The notes under the pieces are model-generated. The model was not told the origin of the DNA. It made no database searches and worked only from the letters and a program-made list of their open reading frames with translations. Of a DNA stretch of 52,435 nt, positions 43,849 through 52,435 are shown in pieces. Within the stretch, counting starts at the first letter, position 1. Each line of letters begins with the position of its first letter. The DNA comes from Pseudomonadota bacterium (GTDB taxonomy: Bacteria; Pseudomonadota; Gammaproteobacteria; Xanthomonadales; Xanthomonadaceae). The stretch is from NCBI GenBank assembly GCA_018242485.1, contig JAFEBV010000018.1:1-52435 (forward strand). The letters are read 5' to 3'. Made by a program: the position numbers and the translations under genes.

Positions 43849-44604
43849 TCATCCGCGCTGGCGCACCACCTCGAACAAGGCCACGCCGGCAGCCACCGAA
43901 ACGTTGAGGCTTTCCACGCCGGCGGACGGCTGTGCACCGGGCATCGGGATGTGGACGAGGGCATCGCAGTGCTCGCGAGTGAGCCGGCGCATGCCGTCGG
44001 CCTCGCCGCCGAGGACGAGGGCGACCGGACCTTTGAGATCCTGCGCGTACAAGGAAGCGCCCTCGCCGCCCGCCAATCCATAGATCCACACACCGCACTG
44101 GCCGATCGCCTTCAACGTCCGTGCAAGATTGGTCACCCGCACGATCGGCACGCGATCGGCCGCGCCGGAGGAGGTCTTGCGCACGGTGGCGTTCACCGGC
44201 GCGGATTTGTCCTTGGGGATGACGACCGCGGTGACGCCGGCCGCGGCGGCGCTGCGCAGGCAGGCGCCGAGGTTGTGCGGATCCTGCACTTCGTCGAGCA
44301 CCAGCAGCAGCGCGTTCCGACCAGCGGCCTCGATCAATGCCGGCAACTCGGATTCCTCATGGCTGTGCGCACCGGCATAACGCGCGATCGCGCCTTGATG
44401 ACGCAGTCCGCCGGCCACGCCATCGAGCGCCTGTTGCGCGACGCGGCGCGCGGAGATGCCCAACTGCTGCGCACGCTGCTCGATGTCGGTCAGCCGCGGG
44501 TTGCGCCCGCCGGCCTCGATCAGCACTTCCAGCACATGTTCGGGATCGTGCTCGAGTGCGGAGGCGACCGCGTTGATCCCGGCGATCCATTGGCCTGCGC
44601 TCAT
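43849..44604 (-). CDS. rlmB: 23S rRNA (guanosine-2251-2'-O)-methyltransferase RlmB
   Basis: The 251-residue protein has an N-terminal substrate-binding domain (WIAGINAVASALEHDPEHVLEVLIEAG) and a SpoU/SPOUT knot: LDEVQDPHNLGACLRSAAAAG (about 107-127), VALVLGGEADGMRRL (about 200-215), and IPMPGAQPSAGVESLNVSVAAGVALFE (about 222-248). It methylates the 2'-OH of G2251 in 23S rRNA. Its ATG overlaps the rnr stop as ATGA, so it is translationally coupled to rnr, a common rnr-rlmB pairing. Confidence 0.95.
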   Translation of the reverse strand: MSAGQWIAGINAVASALEHDPEHVLEVLIEAGGRNPRLTDIEQRAQQLGISARRVAQQALDGVAGGLRHQGAIARYAGAHSHEESELPALIEAAGRNALLLVLDEVQDPHNLGACLRSAAAAGVTAVVIPKDKSAPVNATVRKTSSGAADRVPIVRVTNLARTLKAIGQCGVWIYGLAGGEGASLYAQDLKGPVALVLGGEADGMRRLTREHCDALVHIPMPGAQPSAGVESLNVSVAAGVALFEVVRQRG

Positions 44605-47231
44605 CGCTGCGTCTCCTTGCGCGTGCGCGCCTTGAACTCGGTGACCGATTCGCCGGGGCGGCGGCGGGGTTGGCCTTTCGCGGGCGGTTCGACTTCATTC
44701 GCGATCTTCCGCGCCCGCGTTGGCTTTGCCTTGGCTGTCGGTGCCGGCGCCATCGCAGCCTTCGCCTTGGCCGTCGGCGCGGGAGGCTTGGCAGCCTTCG
44801 TGCGTGCCGCCACGAGCGGCAGGCTCGCCAGCGTCGGCGGCGCTGCGGCGGGCGCGTCGGACAACCTTTCCACCAACCGGAAATCGATGCGTCGATCCTC
44901 CACGCTCGCGCGCAGCACCAGCACGCGCGCGCGATCGCCGAGGCGGTATTCGACCTGCCGGCGCGACCCGGTGAGCGTTTTGCGCAGCGGGTCGAAGTGG
45001 TAATAATCGTGCGGCAACTGGGTGACGTGGATCAGTCCGTTGACCTTGGAATCGTCCAGTTCCACGAACAATCCGAACGAGGCCACGCCGCTGATGACGC
45101 CATCGAACTGGCTGCCGACGTGCTGCTCCATCCACGCCGCGCGATAGCGTTCGTCCACCTCGCGCGAAGCCTCGTCGGCGCGCCGCGATTGCTCCGAATT
45201 GGTCAACGCGAGCTGCTCCATCGCATGCGGCGTGTAAGTGAAGGTATCGGCGCTGCCACCGGCCAGCGCATGCTTGATCGCGCGGTGCACCAGCAAGTCG
45301 GGATAGCGGCGGATCGGCGAGGTGAAGTGCGCGTAGGCTTCCAGCGCCAGCCCGAAGTGGCCGGCATCGTGGGTCGAATACACGGCCAGGCTCTGCGAGC
45401 GCAGCAACACCGATTCCAGCAGCGCCGCATCGGGGCGCTCGCGAATCGTGCGGATCAGCGCGGTGAAATCCTTGGGCTGCACCTTGCCCCACGGCGGCAG
45501 GCGCAGGCCGAACTCGGACAGGAACTCCAGCAGGTCGGCGTACTTGTTTTCCGGCGGGCGCTCGTGGACGCGATACGGCGCGGGGATGCGGTATTCATGC
45601 AGGAATCGCGCCGCCTGAACATTGGCGGCGATCATGCATTCCTCGATCAGCTTGTGCGCGTCGTTGCGCACCAGCATGCCGGCCTGCACCACCTCGCCGG
45701 CGGGGCCGAGCACGAAGCGGGTTTCGCTGGATTCGAATTCGATCGCGCCTCGGCGTGCGCGGGCGCGGTCGAGGAGCCGATACAGTTGATGCAGCCGCTG
45801 CAATTGCGGCAGCAATCCGCCGACGACGCTGCGTGCCTGCGCCTGCGTGTCGTCCGGGATGCCATCGCCGATCGCATTCCACACCTGCGTGTAGGTGAGC
45901 CTTGCGTGCGAGCGCATCACCGCCGTGTAAAAGCGTGCATGCGCGGTTTGCCCGGTGCGGTCGATCTGCATGTCGCAGACGAAGCACAGGCGCTCGACCT
46001 CGGGTTTCAGCGAGCAGATGCCGTTGGACAACGACTCGGGCAGCATCGGCACCACGAAACCGGGGAAATACACCGAGGTGCCGCGCAGTTGCGCTTCCTC
46101 GTCCAGCGCGGTGCCGGGCTTGGCGTAGGCCGATACGTCGGCGATCGCGACCACGAGGCGAAAGCCCTCACGGTTGGGTTCGCAGTACACCGCATCATCG
46201 AAATCCTTGGCATCCTCGCCGTCGATGGTCACCAGCGGCAGTGCGCGCAGATCCACGCGACCCGCAGCTGCCTTGGCATCCACCGCGACCGGTATCGCCG
46301 CGGCCTCGGCCAGCACCGCCTGCGAAAACTCGTGCGGAATGCCGTGGCCGTGGATCGCCGCCTCCACCACCAGCGAAGGCGTCAGCTTGTCGCCCAGCAC
46401 CACCAGCACGCGACCGAAAGGCTGCGCGCGCCGTGCAGCCGTGGCGGCATCGCCATCGCCATCATCCAGTTCGCACACCACCAGTTGCCCGTCGCGCGCG
46501 CCACCATCCGCGCCGGGTGGGATGATGATGTCCTGCAACACGCGCTTGTCGTCGGGCTTCACAAACCCCAGCCCGCCGCGTTGCACGTAGCGACCAGTGA
46601 CCCGCCGCGCGCGGCGTTCGAGCAGTTCCACCACCGCACCGGTGCGGCGCCCGCGGCCGTCGATGCCGGTCACGCTGGCAAGCACGCGATCGCCGTGCAT
46701 CACCTTGCGCATCTCGTGCGGCGGCAGGAATAGATCGTCGCCACCGGCATCCGGGCGCAGGAAGCCGAAACCTTCCGGATTGGCGATCACGCTGCCGGCG
46801 ATCAGATCGAGCCGGCTGGCCGGCGCGTAGCCGCCGCGCCGATTGACCAGCACCTGCCCATCGCGTTGCATCGCCGCCAGCCGCTTGTCGAGCGCTTCCA
46901 GCAATTCCGGCTCGGTGATGCGCAAACCCGCGGCGATGGCCTCCACCTTCTGCGGGCCCTCGCTGTCGGCGAGCCATTGCAGGATCGCCTCGCGGCTGGC
47001 GATCGGGCGCTCGTAGCGGGCGTCTTCGCGCGCCGCGTGCGGGTCGCGGCCTGCGCTGCGCGTCGAGGATGGCGTCGCCGGGCGCGTCATCTTTCCATGC
47101 GGCGGATCATGCCGTCGGCCAGCTTGTGTGGCGGAGGGGGTTCGCCCGTGTTTTACCATCGCTTCGGGCATCCACGGCGGCAGCGAGCCGCCCTGCTTCG
47201 CGGACGCGCCGCGCGAGGTCTTCTTCTTCAT
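44601..47231 (-). CDS. rnr: Ribonuclease R
   Basis: The 876-residue protein shows the RNase R order: a basic N-terminus, a helix-turn-helix module (REAILQWLADSEGPQKVEAIAAGL), cold-shock domains, and an RNB catalytic domain with the acidic cluster TIDGEDAKDFDDAVYCE near residue 340. An S1 domain (GSQFDGVISGVASFGLFVELDDSKVNGLIHV) and a Lys/Ala/Pro-rich tail follow. It is a processive 3'-5' exoribonuclease acting on structured RNA. ATG 47231 (MKKKTSRGASAK) is chosen; the frame is open to 47387 but would cross the start of the divergent sensor gene. Confidence 0.95.
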   Translation of the reverse strand: MKKKTSRGASAKQGGSLPPWMPEAMVKHGRTPSATQAGRRHDPPHGKMTRPATPSSTRSAGRDPHAAREDARYERPIASREAILQWLADSEGPQKVEAIAAGLRITEPELLEALDKRLAAMQRDGQVLVNRRGGYAPASRLDLIAGSVIANPEGFGFLRPDAGGDDLFLPPHEMRKVMHGDRVLASVTGIDGRGRRTGAVVELLERRARRVTGRYVQRGGLGFVKPDDKRVLQDIIIPPGADGGARDGQLVVCELDDGDGDAATAARRAQPFGRVLVVLGDKLTPSLVVEAAIHGHGIPHEFSQAVLAEAAAIPVAVDAKAAAGRVDLRALPLVTIDGEDAKDFDDAVYCEPNREGFRLVVAIADVSAYAKPGTALDEEAQLRGTSVYFPGFVVPMLPESLSNGICSLKPEVERLCFVCDMQIDRTGQTAHARFYTAVMRSHARLTYTQVWNAIGDGIPDDTQAQARSVVGGLLPQLQRLHQLYRLLDRARARRGAIEFESSETRFVLGPAGEVVQAGMLVRNDAHKLIEECMIAANVQAARFLHEYRIPAPYRVHERPPENKYADLLEFLSEFGLRLPPWGKVQPKDFTALIRTIRERPDAALLESVLLRSQSLAVYSTHDAGHFGLALEAYAHFTSPIRRYPDLLVHRAIKHALAGGSADTFTYTPHAMEQLALTNSEQSRRADEASREVDERYRAAWMEQHVGSQFDGVISGVASFGLFVELDDSKVNGLIHVTQLPHDYYHFDPLRKTLTGSRRQVEYRLGDRARVLVLRASVEDRRIDFRLVERLSDAPAAAPPTLASLPLVAARTKAAKPPAPTAKAKAAMAPAPTAKAKPTRARKIANEVEPPAKGQPRRRPGESVTEFKARTRKETQR

Positions 47232-47356
47232 CCGCGCATGGTACACGCCGGCTGCTGCGGATCGGACCTGACCGCACCGGGGACGCGAGAACCCATGATG
47301 GTGCGAACGATGCGTTCGGTTACCATCGTGGCGTCGTCGGGAACAGGGACTCGGGG

Positions 47357-49579
47357 ATGCGTTGGCTCCGTACCGCATGGCTGGCAACCGTGTGCGCGCT
47401 GGCCGCGCTCGCAGCGCGCGCGGCCGAGCCGGTGTTCACCCGGCTCACGCCCGATGTCCGCGTGTACCCGCAGTTCTTCAGCATCGCCCAGGATCGCGAG
47501 CGGCAGATCTACGTCGGCGGAACCGACGGCATCGTTCGCAACGATGGCGGTCGCTGGATCTGGCAGCCCAGCCCGAAGCCGGGGCCGGTGCGCGCGCTGC
47601 AGGCCGATGCAAGCGGCCGGATCTGGTACGGCGGCAGCGACAGTTTCGGCTACCTGCAACCGCTGCCGACCGGCGAGCAGCGCTACGTCGATCTCGCCCC
47701 GCAGTTCGCGCGCGACCTGCGCGGCGCCGGGTTCTCGGACATCTGGCGGATCGGGCAATGGCAGGGGCTGACCTGGTTCCAGGCCCTGCACGACGTGTTC
47801 GCGGTGGATGCGCAGGGCCGCCGTATCGGCCATTGGCACCGCGAGCAGCGCTTCGGCTTCGTCGGCTCGGTGCGCGGCCAACTGTGGCTGCAGTGGCGCG
47901 GCGAAGGCATGCGCTGCTGGGACGGCCACGATTTCGTCGCCGTTCCGGGTACGCAGATGTATGCCGGCGCGCTGATCTACGACATGTTCGCCCTGCCCGA
48001 TGGCGCGGTACTGGTACACGACGCCGGCAAGGGCTTGTCGATCTGGCGCGATGGGGTGGCGAGCACGCTCGACGATGCGTCGCTGCAGGACGACATCACG
48101 CATCTGCAGACCGGCATCGCGCTGGATGCCGATCGCTACGCTTTCGCCAGCGACGACGGCCGCGTGCGCATCCTCGATCTGCAACGACGACGCATCGCTT
48201 CGGTGCCGATAGGCAACGGCTTCGGCAGCGCGATCCTGCGCGACCGCGATGGCGCCCTGTTGACGGTGGATAACCTGGGCATGGCGCGCATGCCGTGGCC
48301 GCCGCACTGGTGGCGCTACGGCGCCGCCGACGGCGTGATTGGCGACGTGCATGCCTTGTCGATGGCCGCCGGTCGCCTGTTCCTGTGCGGCAGCGCCGGC
48401 GTGCAGGAGAACGCCAGCGCTGATGGCGCACCCGCGCCATCCTTCCTGGCGCGGCGCTGGACAAAGGACGAGTGCTGGCAGGTGCTCGCCGATAGCAATG
48501 GACCGCTGTTGGCCGACTCGCGGGCGCTGCTGCGGGTGGATGGCGCGCAGGCGACTCCGGTATCCACCGACGATCTGTATCCGCGTGCGCTGTTGCTCGA
48601 TCCATCCGATCCGGGTCGCCTGTGGGTCGGCACCGAGCACGGTGCCGCGTTGTTCGTCCGCGGGGGCACGGGTTGGCGGCAGATCGGTCGCCGCGGCGAA
48701 ACCGGCTGGCGCTTCTCGACCGTGGTACCCGCCGCGCAAGGCGTGTGGTTCGGCAGCGACAACCACGGCCTGTACCTGGCCCGCGCCGATGCGCATGCGC
48801 CGCAGGGCTTCACTCTGGAAGCCTGGGGCGTCGATCGCGGCCTGCTCGCCGGCGACGATCGCGACGTGCAGGTGTCGGCGCTGCCCGAAGGCGTGTACGC
48901 CAGCACCAGTCGGGGCCTGTTTCGTTTCGCGCAAGGCCGCTTCGTGAAGGACGACGCAGGCGGTCTGGCGGAATTGTTGTCCGCAGGCGAAACCGTGCGC
49001 CTGCTGGCCGACGCGGATGGCGAGCGCTGGGCCTTCAGCTACCACAGCGTGTATCGGCGGCCCACGGGTGGCGGGTGGCAAGTGGCGTGGATCGGCAATC
49101 CAGCGCTCGGCGCGATCGAATCGATGTTGATCCTGCCCGGTGGCGACGCCCTCGTCGGCGCCTCGGGACAGATGCTGCGTTTCGATAACGGCGCCGCCGC
49201 TGCCGCCGATACCGGGCACGCCGATGTACGGGTGACCGGCATGCGCCTGAATCGCGAAGGTCGGCCAGCGGAGCTACTGCCGCTGGATCGCACGCCGCAC
49301 ATCATGCCGCGCGGCGGCAGCATCGATCTCGATCTGGGCTACACCGACTACGCGGCAGGCGCGGACAAGCAGTACCAAGTGCGTCTTGAAGGCCTGTCGC
49401 ATGGCTGGTCGGACTGGAGCCGGCAGGCCAGCTACCGAGTCGGCCCTGCAAAATTCACTCAGCAGCCAAAGCCCAGCCGAACGGTGCCGACGATCGAACG
49501 AAATCGACTGGGTGAGGTGTTGGTCGTCCGGATGCGCCATACAGCCGCCCGAAGAGCAGGCGCAAGAAAAGCGCCTTGA
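47357..49579 (+). pseudogene. Propeller/Y_Y_Y sensor gene truncated by an IS
   Basis: The frame begins with a signal peptide (MRWLRTAWLATVCALAALAARAA), followed by two-component-regulator propeller blades (for example IYVGGTDGIVRNDGGRWIW, LWVGTEHGAALFVRG, VWFGSDNHGLYLARA) and the start of a Y_Y_Y domain (YQVRLEGLSHGWSDWSRQASYR). At about 49438 the frame runs into the left end of an IS element and stops after 47 unrelated codons. The rest of the Y_Y_Y domain, the membrane helix and any kinase or GGDEF output are missing and do not reappear on the other side of the IS. It is therefore probably non-functional, unless the soluble periplasmic part has a role. Confidence 0.85.
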
Positions 49580-51046
49580 TGCCCAGGCGGAGGATCGCCC
49601 GCATCAGCCAGCGCAGGTTGTACCCGGCTGCGCACAGCACGGCATGCAGCGCATCGCCCAGCGCTCCCTTGAGCCAGCAGCGCTCCATCCGATGATCCTG
49701 CTTGCAGTGCCCGATCGCCGGTTCGATCGCTTGCCGGCGCTTGAGCCAGCGTCGTTGCCGTTTCGTCAGCGACTTGTGCTTGCCGCGATGGATGATCTCC
49801 ACGCCGGGATTGTCTGCATCGACGCCGCGGAAGCCCAGATCCACCACCGCCTGGGTCGGCACGCGACCGGTGTCCTCGGTCAGGATCCGCGTTTGCTCGA
49901 GCTGGGCACTGAGGATGTGGCCGTCGTACGGATTGCCCGGGAACGTGCGCGCGCCGACGATCAAGCCCGACTTGTGCGTCACCGCCAGGCTCGCCTTCAC
50001 CCCGAACTCGTAGGGCTTGCGCGCCTTGCCCTTGCCGATGCATTCCACCTCCGGCGCATGCAGGGCGTACAGCTTGTTCTTGTCGTTGCGTTGCTGCGCA
50101 CGGATGCGTTCGGCGCGTTCGAGCAGCGTGTCCAGCCGCGCGAGCGCCGCCGGCGATCCACCCGTCGCCTCGCCGCGCTTGCGCCGCACCTCGCGCAACA
50201 CGATCCCCAGCAGCGTGCGCTGGCGCTTCACCACGCGTCGCATCCGCTTGAACTGCTTGGCGTGCCCATAGCCGCCGACCTTGCGCCGCAGCCTCTTGCC
50301 TTCCTTCGCGAAGGTCTGCTTCAACTCGATGCCCGCCGCCTTGGCCGCGCGCACGATCTGATGCCGTGCGATCTCCAGCAGCCGGCTGTCGACCGGATGG
50401 GCGATCGCCTTCTCCTGCACCGTCGTGTCCACGATCACCCGCTCGAACTCGACCGGCTTGATCGCCTTCATCGTCACCGCCGCGTCGATCGTCGCCTTGA
50501 GCAACTCCTCCACGCCCGCCTCGCCGATCGCGGTGCGGAACCGGCCCACCTGCGTGCCGTCGCACGGCATCCGGGGCTCGTAGTACTCCATCCCCGAAAA
50601 GTACTGCCACACCACGTTTTCCGACCAACGCTCGACCAGTTCCTCGTCGCTCACGTCGAAGGCGTGCTTGAGGCACAGCAAGCTGAGCATCAGTCGCATC
50701 GACAGGCGCGGGCGACCTGCCGCCGCCACGCCACTGCCGACCACCTGGACCTGCGAGCCGAAGAGGTCCTCGACATTCACCGCGACACCGGCGCGATCTC
50801 GGCGCGCGAACTTAGGCGTCAGCGAGGCTTCGAGGGTCGCCCAAGGCATCCGTTGTGCCAGCACCACCAGCGGATGGCGCAAATCGATCATGTCCACCAG
50901 CCGCGTGCGGAACAGGTCGGCATGACTCATCGGCGAAATCCCTCAGGAATCTTGCGATATGCGTCGATTTTCCGGAGATTCGTGAATCTGTCCAGAGGCA
51001 CGAGAGTCAATGTTCATGCGGCTTGCGGCGATTCTGCAGGGCCGAC
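49439..51046 (-). mobile_element. IS5-family-like insertion sequence
   Basis: About 1.6 kb long, with imperfect terminal inverted repeats GTCGGCCCTGCA(A/G)AAT at 49439-49454 and 51031-51046 (15 of 16 matching), enclosing one transposase gene. The exact tips are uncertain because the outer GTC could belong to host DNA. No convincing target duplication is visible beyond two bases (GA), and the two flanks belong to unrelated genes, suggesting an IS-mediated rearrangement. Confidence 0.78.
49455..50930 (-). CDS. IS5-family-like DDE transposase
   Basis: The 491-residue protein has an N-terminal domain typical of IS5-type transposases (GRPRLSMRLMLSLLCLKHAFDVSDEELVERWSENVVWQYFSG). Three catalytic positions are visible: Asp in VIVDTTVQEKAI, Asp in QAVVDLGFRGVDADNPG, and Glu in AIEPAIGHCKQDHRMERCWLKG, followed by NLRWLMRAIL. 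It is full length with no internal stop. Its stop lies 4 bp inside the left inverted repeat; the ATG has AGGGAT upstream. The element interrupts the propeller sensor gene. Confidence 0.9.
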   Translation of the reverse strand: MSHADLFRTRLVDMIDLRHPLVVLAQRMPWATLEASLTPKFARRDRAGVAVNVEDLFGSQVQVVGSGVAAAGRPRLSMRLMLSLLCLKHAFDVSDEELVERWSENVVWQYFSGMEYYEPRMPCDGTQVGRFRTAIGEAGVEELLKATIDAAVTMKAIKPVEFERVIVDTTVQEKAIAHPVDSRLLEIARHQIVRAAKAAGIELKQTFAKEGKRLRRKVGGYGHAKQFKRMRRVVKRQRTLLGIVLREVRRKRGEATGGSPAALARLDTLLERAERIRAQQRNDKNKLYALHAPEVECIGKGKARKPYEFGVKASLAVTHKSGLIVGARTFPGNPYDGHILSAQLEQTRILTEDTGRVPTQAVVDLGFRGVDADNPGVEIIHRGKHKSLTKRQRRWLKRRQAIEPAIGHCKQDHRMERCWLKGALGDALHAVLCAAGYNLRWLMRAILRLGIKALFLRLLFGRLYGASGRPTPHPVDFVRSSAPFGWALAAE

Positions 51047-51104
51047 GACATAGCCGCGCGGGTGGGTCATCTGGGTGATGAAACCCGGCAGATAGACGTA
51101 GTCA

Positions 51105-51608
51105 TTAATCAGCGGCGATCAGCGAGCGAATTCTCCCCCTGTGCATATAAAATTGAGTTGCAGTGGACTCCATTTCTTCATAGATAACAGATTCGCCACG
51201 AATCGTTATGATTTGCCCGGTTCGTCGATCAGCAAATGTACCCGCTTTAGCAGTCCATACAACGAACGGGTTGGAAACTGCGGCTGCGCCTGATAATCGA
51301 GCCTTTACATGATAAGTTATCGAATCTACAAGGAGGAGCTTTTCGAAAACCTTTCCTTCACCACTTTTATGCAATAATGCAAGCGCATAATAAGTTCGCT
51401 TGTCGGAGCCCCACACGACAGTTGTAATTCCTGGGCACAAGCCAAGATGATATTTATCCCAAAGCACTTTGTCGTCGTCATTTAAATCTGTTCTTTCGAC
51501 AACCGACCAGTACTTAGAACTAAAATTTTTCGTTATTGCTTGGTCGCATTGAGCTGATGCGTTTGTGCTCCAAAGTAAAATCGCTAATGCGCTCAATTGA
51601 TAAAACAT
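51105..51608 (-). CDS. Exported small protein, candidate immunity protein
   Basis: The 167-residue protein has a clear signal peptide (MFYQLSALAILLWSTNASA, cut before QC), so it should act in the periplasm. The mature part (SSKYWSVVERTDLNDDDKVLWDKYHLGLCPGITTVVWGSDKRTYYALALLHK..) is not recognised. ATG 51608 with AAGGG upstream is chosen; a TTG at 51623 would overlap the Rhs stop. The gene is AT-rich compared with the chromosome and lies directly downstream of the Rhs toxin-tip gene. This is the position of Rhs immunity genes, and a periplasmic immunity protein fits a cell-wall-directed toxin. That function is inferred from context only. Confidence 0.65.
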   Translation of the reverse strand: MFYQLSALAILLWSTNASAQCDQAITKNFSSKYWSVVERTDLNDDDKVLWDKYHLGLCPGITTVVWGSDKRTYYALALLHKSGEGKVFEKLLLVDSITYHVKARLSGAAAVSNPFVVWTAKAGTFADRRTGQIITIRGESVIYEEMESTATQFYMHRGRIRSLIAAD

Positions 51609-51619
51609 GGCTATGCCCT

Positions 51620-52435
51620 TCAAGGCGAGATCGAAAAACTCGTACTGATATCCACGTTGCCAATAGCCGTTTTCCCAGTTATATGAGTTCCGACGCCAGG
51701 CAAGTTATTAATGTTGGAGGGGTTTGAATTTTGCTTTCCATTGCCTGATGGAAAATACGGCCCAGTGGCACCACCTCTGCCTGGCACCAACTGCAAATGA
51801 ACATGGCCTCCCGTCGCATTTGGGGATCGGTGCGAATATTCGTTTTGCTGATATTTTGCACCGCAATTAGCTGCGCATTGCATTACCTTCGTCGGGTCTT
51901 TTGTGGTCACGTCAGCGGCGAGACCTCTTGAATGGGGGTCGGTAGGCTTATGCGATCCCGATGTTTCTGTAACTCTCAAATTCGATCCAGTGCAATTTGC
52001 GGTGCAAGTTAGCATCTTTGAAACCGCTGCGGATGGCGGCGGGATGCCGGCTTTGTAAGTGATTACGGGTCCTCCCAAATTTTCTAACCCAGCGTCGTTG
52101 ACTATAGTTCCAGCAGTCCAGTAGAAGAAAGCTCTTATTGGCTGATTATCGTTAAGCGCAGCATCCTGAGCATCCGCAATCATTATGCCTAGGGCTGTCC
52201 GTCCATCGACATCCGTGAACTTGTACGGGTTGTCGTTGGCGTACCAGTAGCGATTGAAGTCGCCACCCTTGTCGTCCGCCTGCACCGGATCAGCCGACAG
52301 AAACCGCCCCAGCACCGGATCATAGTAGCGCTGCTGGGCGTAGGTGAGGTGGCTGGCCGCATCGCTGACGTGGCCGGCGTAGCCCGGGCCTTGCAGGTAG
52401 CTGCCGTTGCTAGGCTCGCCGAAGGGGGTGAACCA
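51620..52435 (-). CDS. Rhs-family protein, C-terminal end with M15-peptidase-like toxin domain (partial)
   Basis: The frame is open to the window edge. The visible N-terminal part is the Rhs core ending: YAQQRYYDPVLGRFLSADPV, then NRYWYANDNPYKFTDVDGR, where polymorphic toxins normally split. Beyond this the DNA becomes AT-rich, and the tip domain (about 190 residues) has HxxGxAxD in PHSRGLAADV (51911-51934) and HxH in GHVHLQL (51797-51805). This is the zinc-site pattern of M15-type D,D-peptidases such as VanX/DacB-like enzymes. A peptidoglycan-cutting toxin is inferred. Most of the Rhs repeat region lies outside the window. A small exported protein follows 11 bp downstream. Confidence 0.8.
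   Translation of the reverse strand, partial: WFTPFGEPSNGSYLQGPGYAGHVSDAASHLTYAQQRYYDPVLGRFLSADPVQADDKGGDFNRYWYANDNPYKFTDVDGRTALGIMIADAQDAALNDNQPIRAFFYWTAGTIVNDAGLENLGGPVITYKAGIPPPSAAVSKMLTCTANCTGSNLRVTETSGSHKPTDPHSRGLAADVTTKDPTKVMQCAANCGAKYQQNEYSHRSPNATGGHVHLQLVPGRGGATGPYFPSGNGKQNSNPSNINNLPGVGTHITGKTAIGNVDISTSFSISP

Noticed and set aside
49459..50676. 405-codon minus-strand frame inside the IS
   Set aside because: Shadow of the transposase frame 49455-50930, with no DDE residues of its own.
51047..51110. Short minus-strand fragment reading DYVYLPGFITQMTHPRGYV next to the IS
   Set aside because: Only about 20 codons before the IS end; possibly a remnant of another gene, but too short to assign.

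Overview
This window comes from a high-GC gammaproteobacterial chromosome, most probably of the order Xanthomonadales/Lysobacterales. The best evidence is the conserved minus-strand block at 31.4-34.6 kb (queD, rpiA, an EVE-domain gene, 5-formyl-THF cyclo-ligase, 6S RNA, zapA and a TIGR02449 coiled-coil gene). Close by are UPF0149/ygfB and pepP, a 180-kDa-type NAD-glutamate dehydrogenase, and a phasin. Families of short palindromic intergenic repeats typical of this order are scattered throughout. This placement is an inference from gene content; no rRNA or tRNA gene is visible.

Layout. 0-3 kb: C-terminal part of an Lhr helicase gene whose reading frame passes through repeat elements. 3.1-6.2 kb: a secreted DUF885 metallopeptidase-like protein and a VapBC-type toxin-antitoxin pair with a clear operator-like palindrome. 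6.2-10.6 kb: kynurenine-pathway genes (ACMSD, kynureninase, kynurenine 3-monooxygenase) interrupted by a small GIY-YIG nuclease gene bracketed by hairpin repeats. 10.6-20.7 kb: exonuclease I, a DUF2461 protein, an MFS transporter, an ornithine-cyclodeaminase-like dehydrogenase, a PaaK-like AMP ligase, a histidine phosphatase, a 5'-nucleotidase and a TPR-sulfotransferase.

20.7-24.0 kb: a 3.2-kb IS1595-family transposon with 22-bp terminal inverted repeats and an 8-bp target duplication. It carries a restriction-modification cassette (5-methylcytosine methyltransferase, HNH nuclease, Vsr mismatch endonuclease) and sits exactly at the 3' end of nadK, with the nadK stop codon inside the duplication. 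24-31 kb: nadK, NAD-GDH and phasin. 31.4-34.6 kb: the housekeeping block with 6S RNA. 34.6-47.2 kb: a beta-propeller/PAS/GGDEF/EAL receptor, ygfB, pepP, a multi-PAS histidine kinase, rlmB and rnr. 47.3-52.4 kb: a second propeller sensor cut short by an IS5-type element. Beyond it lies the AT-rich tip of an Rhs protein with an M15-peptidase-like C-terminal domain, followed by a small exported protein that is a candidate periplasmic immunity protein.

The most interesting units are the transposon-borne restriction-modification/Vsr module, the Rhs-M15/exported-partner pair, and the repeat-flanked GIY-YIG unit. All coordinates and motifs were read by eye; family assignments rest on recognised motifs, not on database searches.
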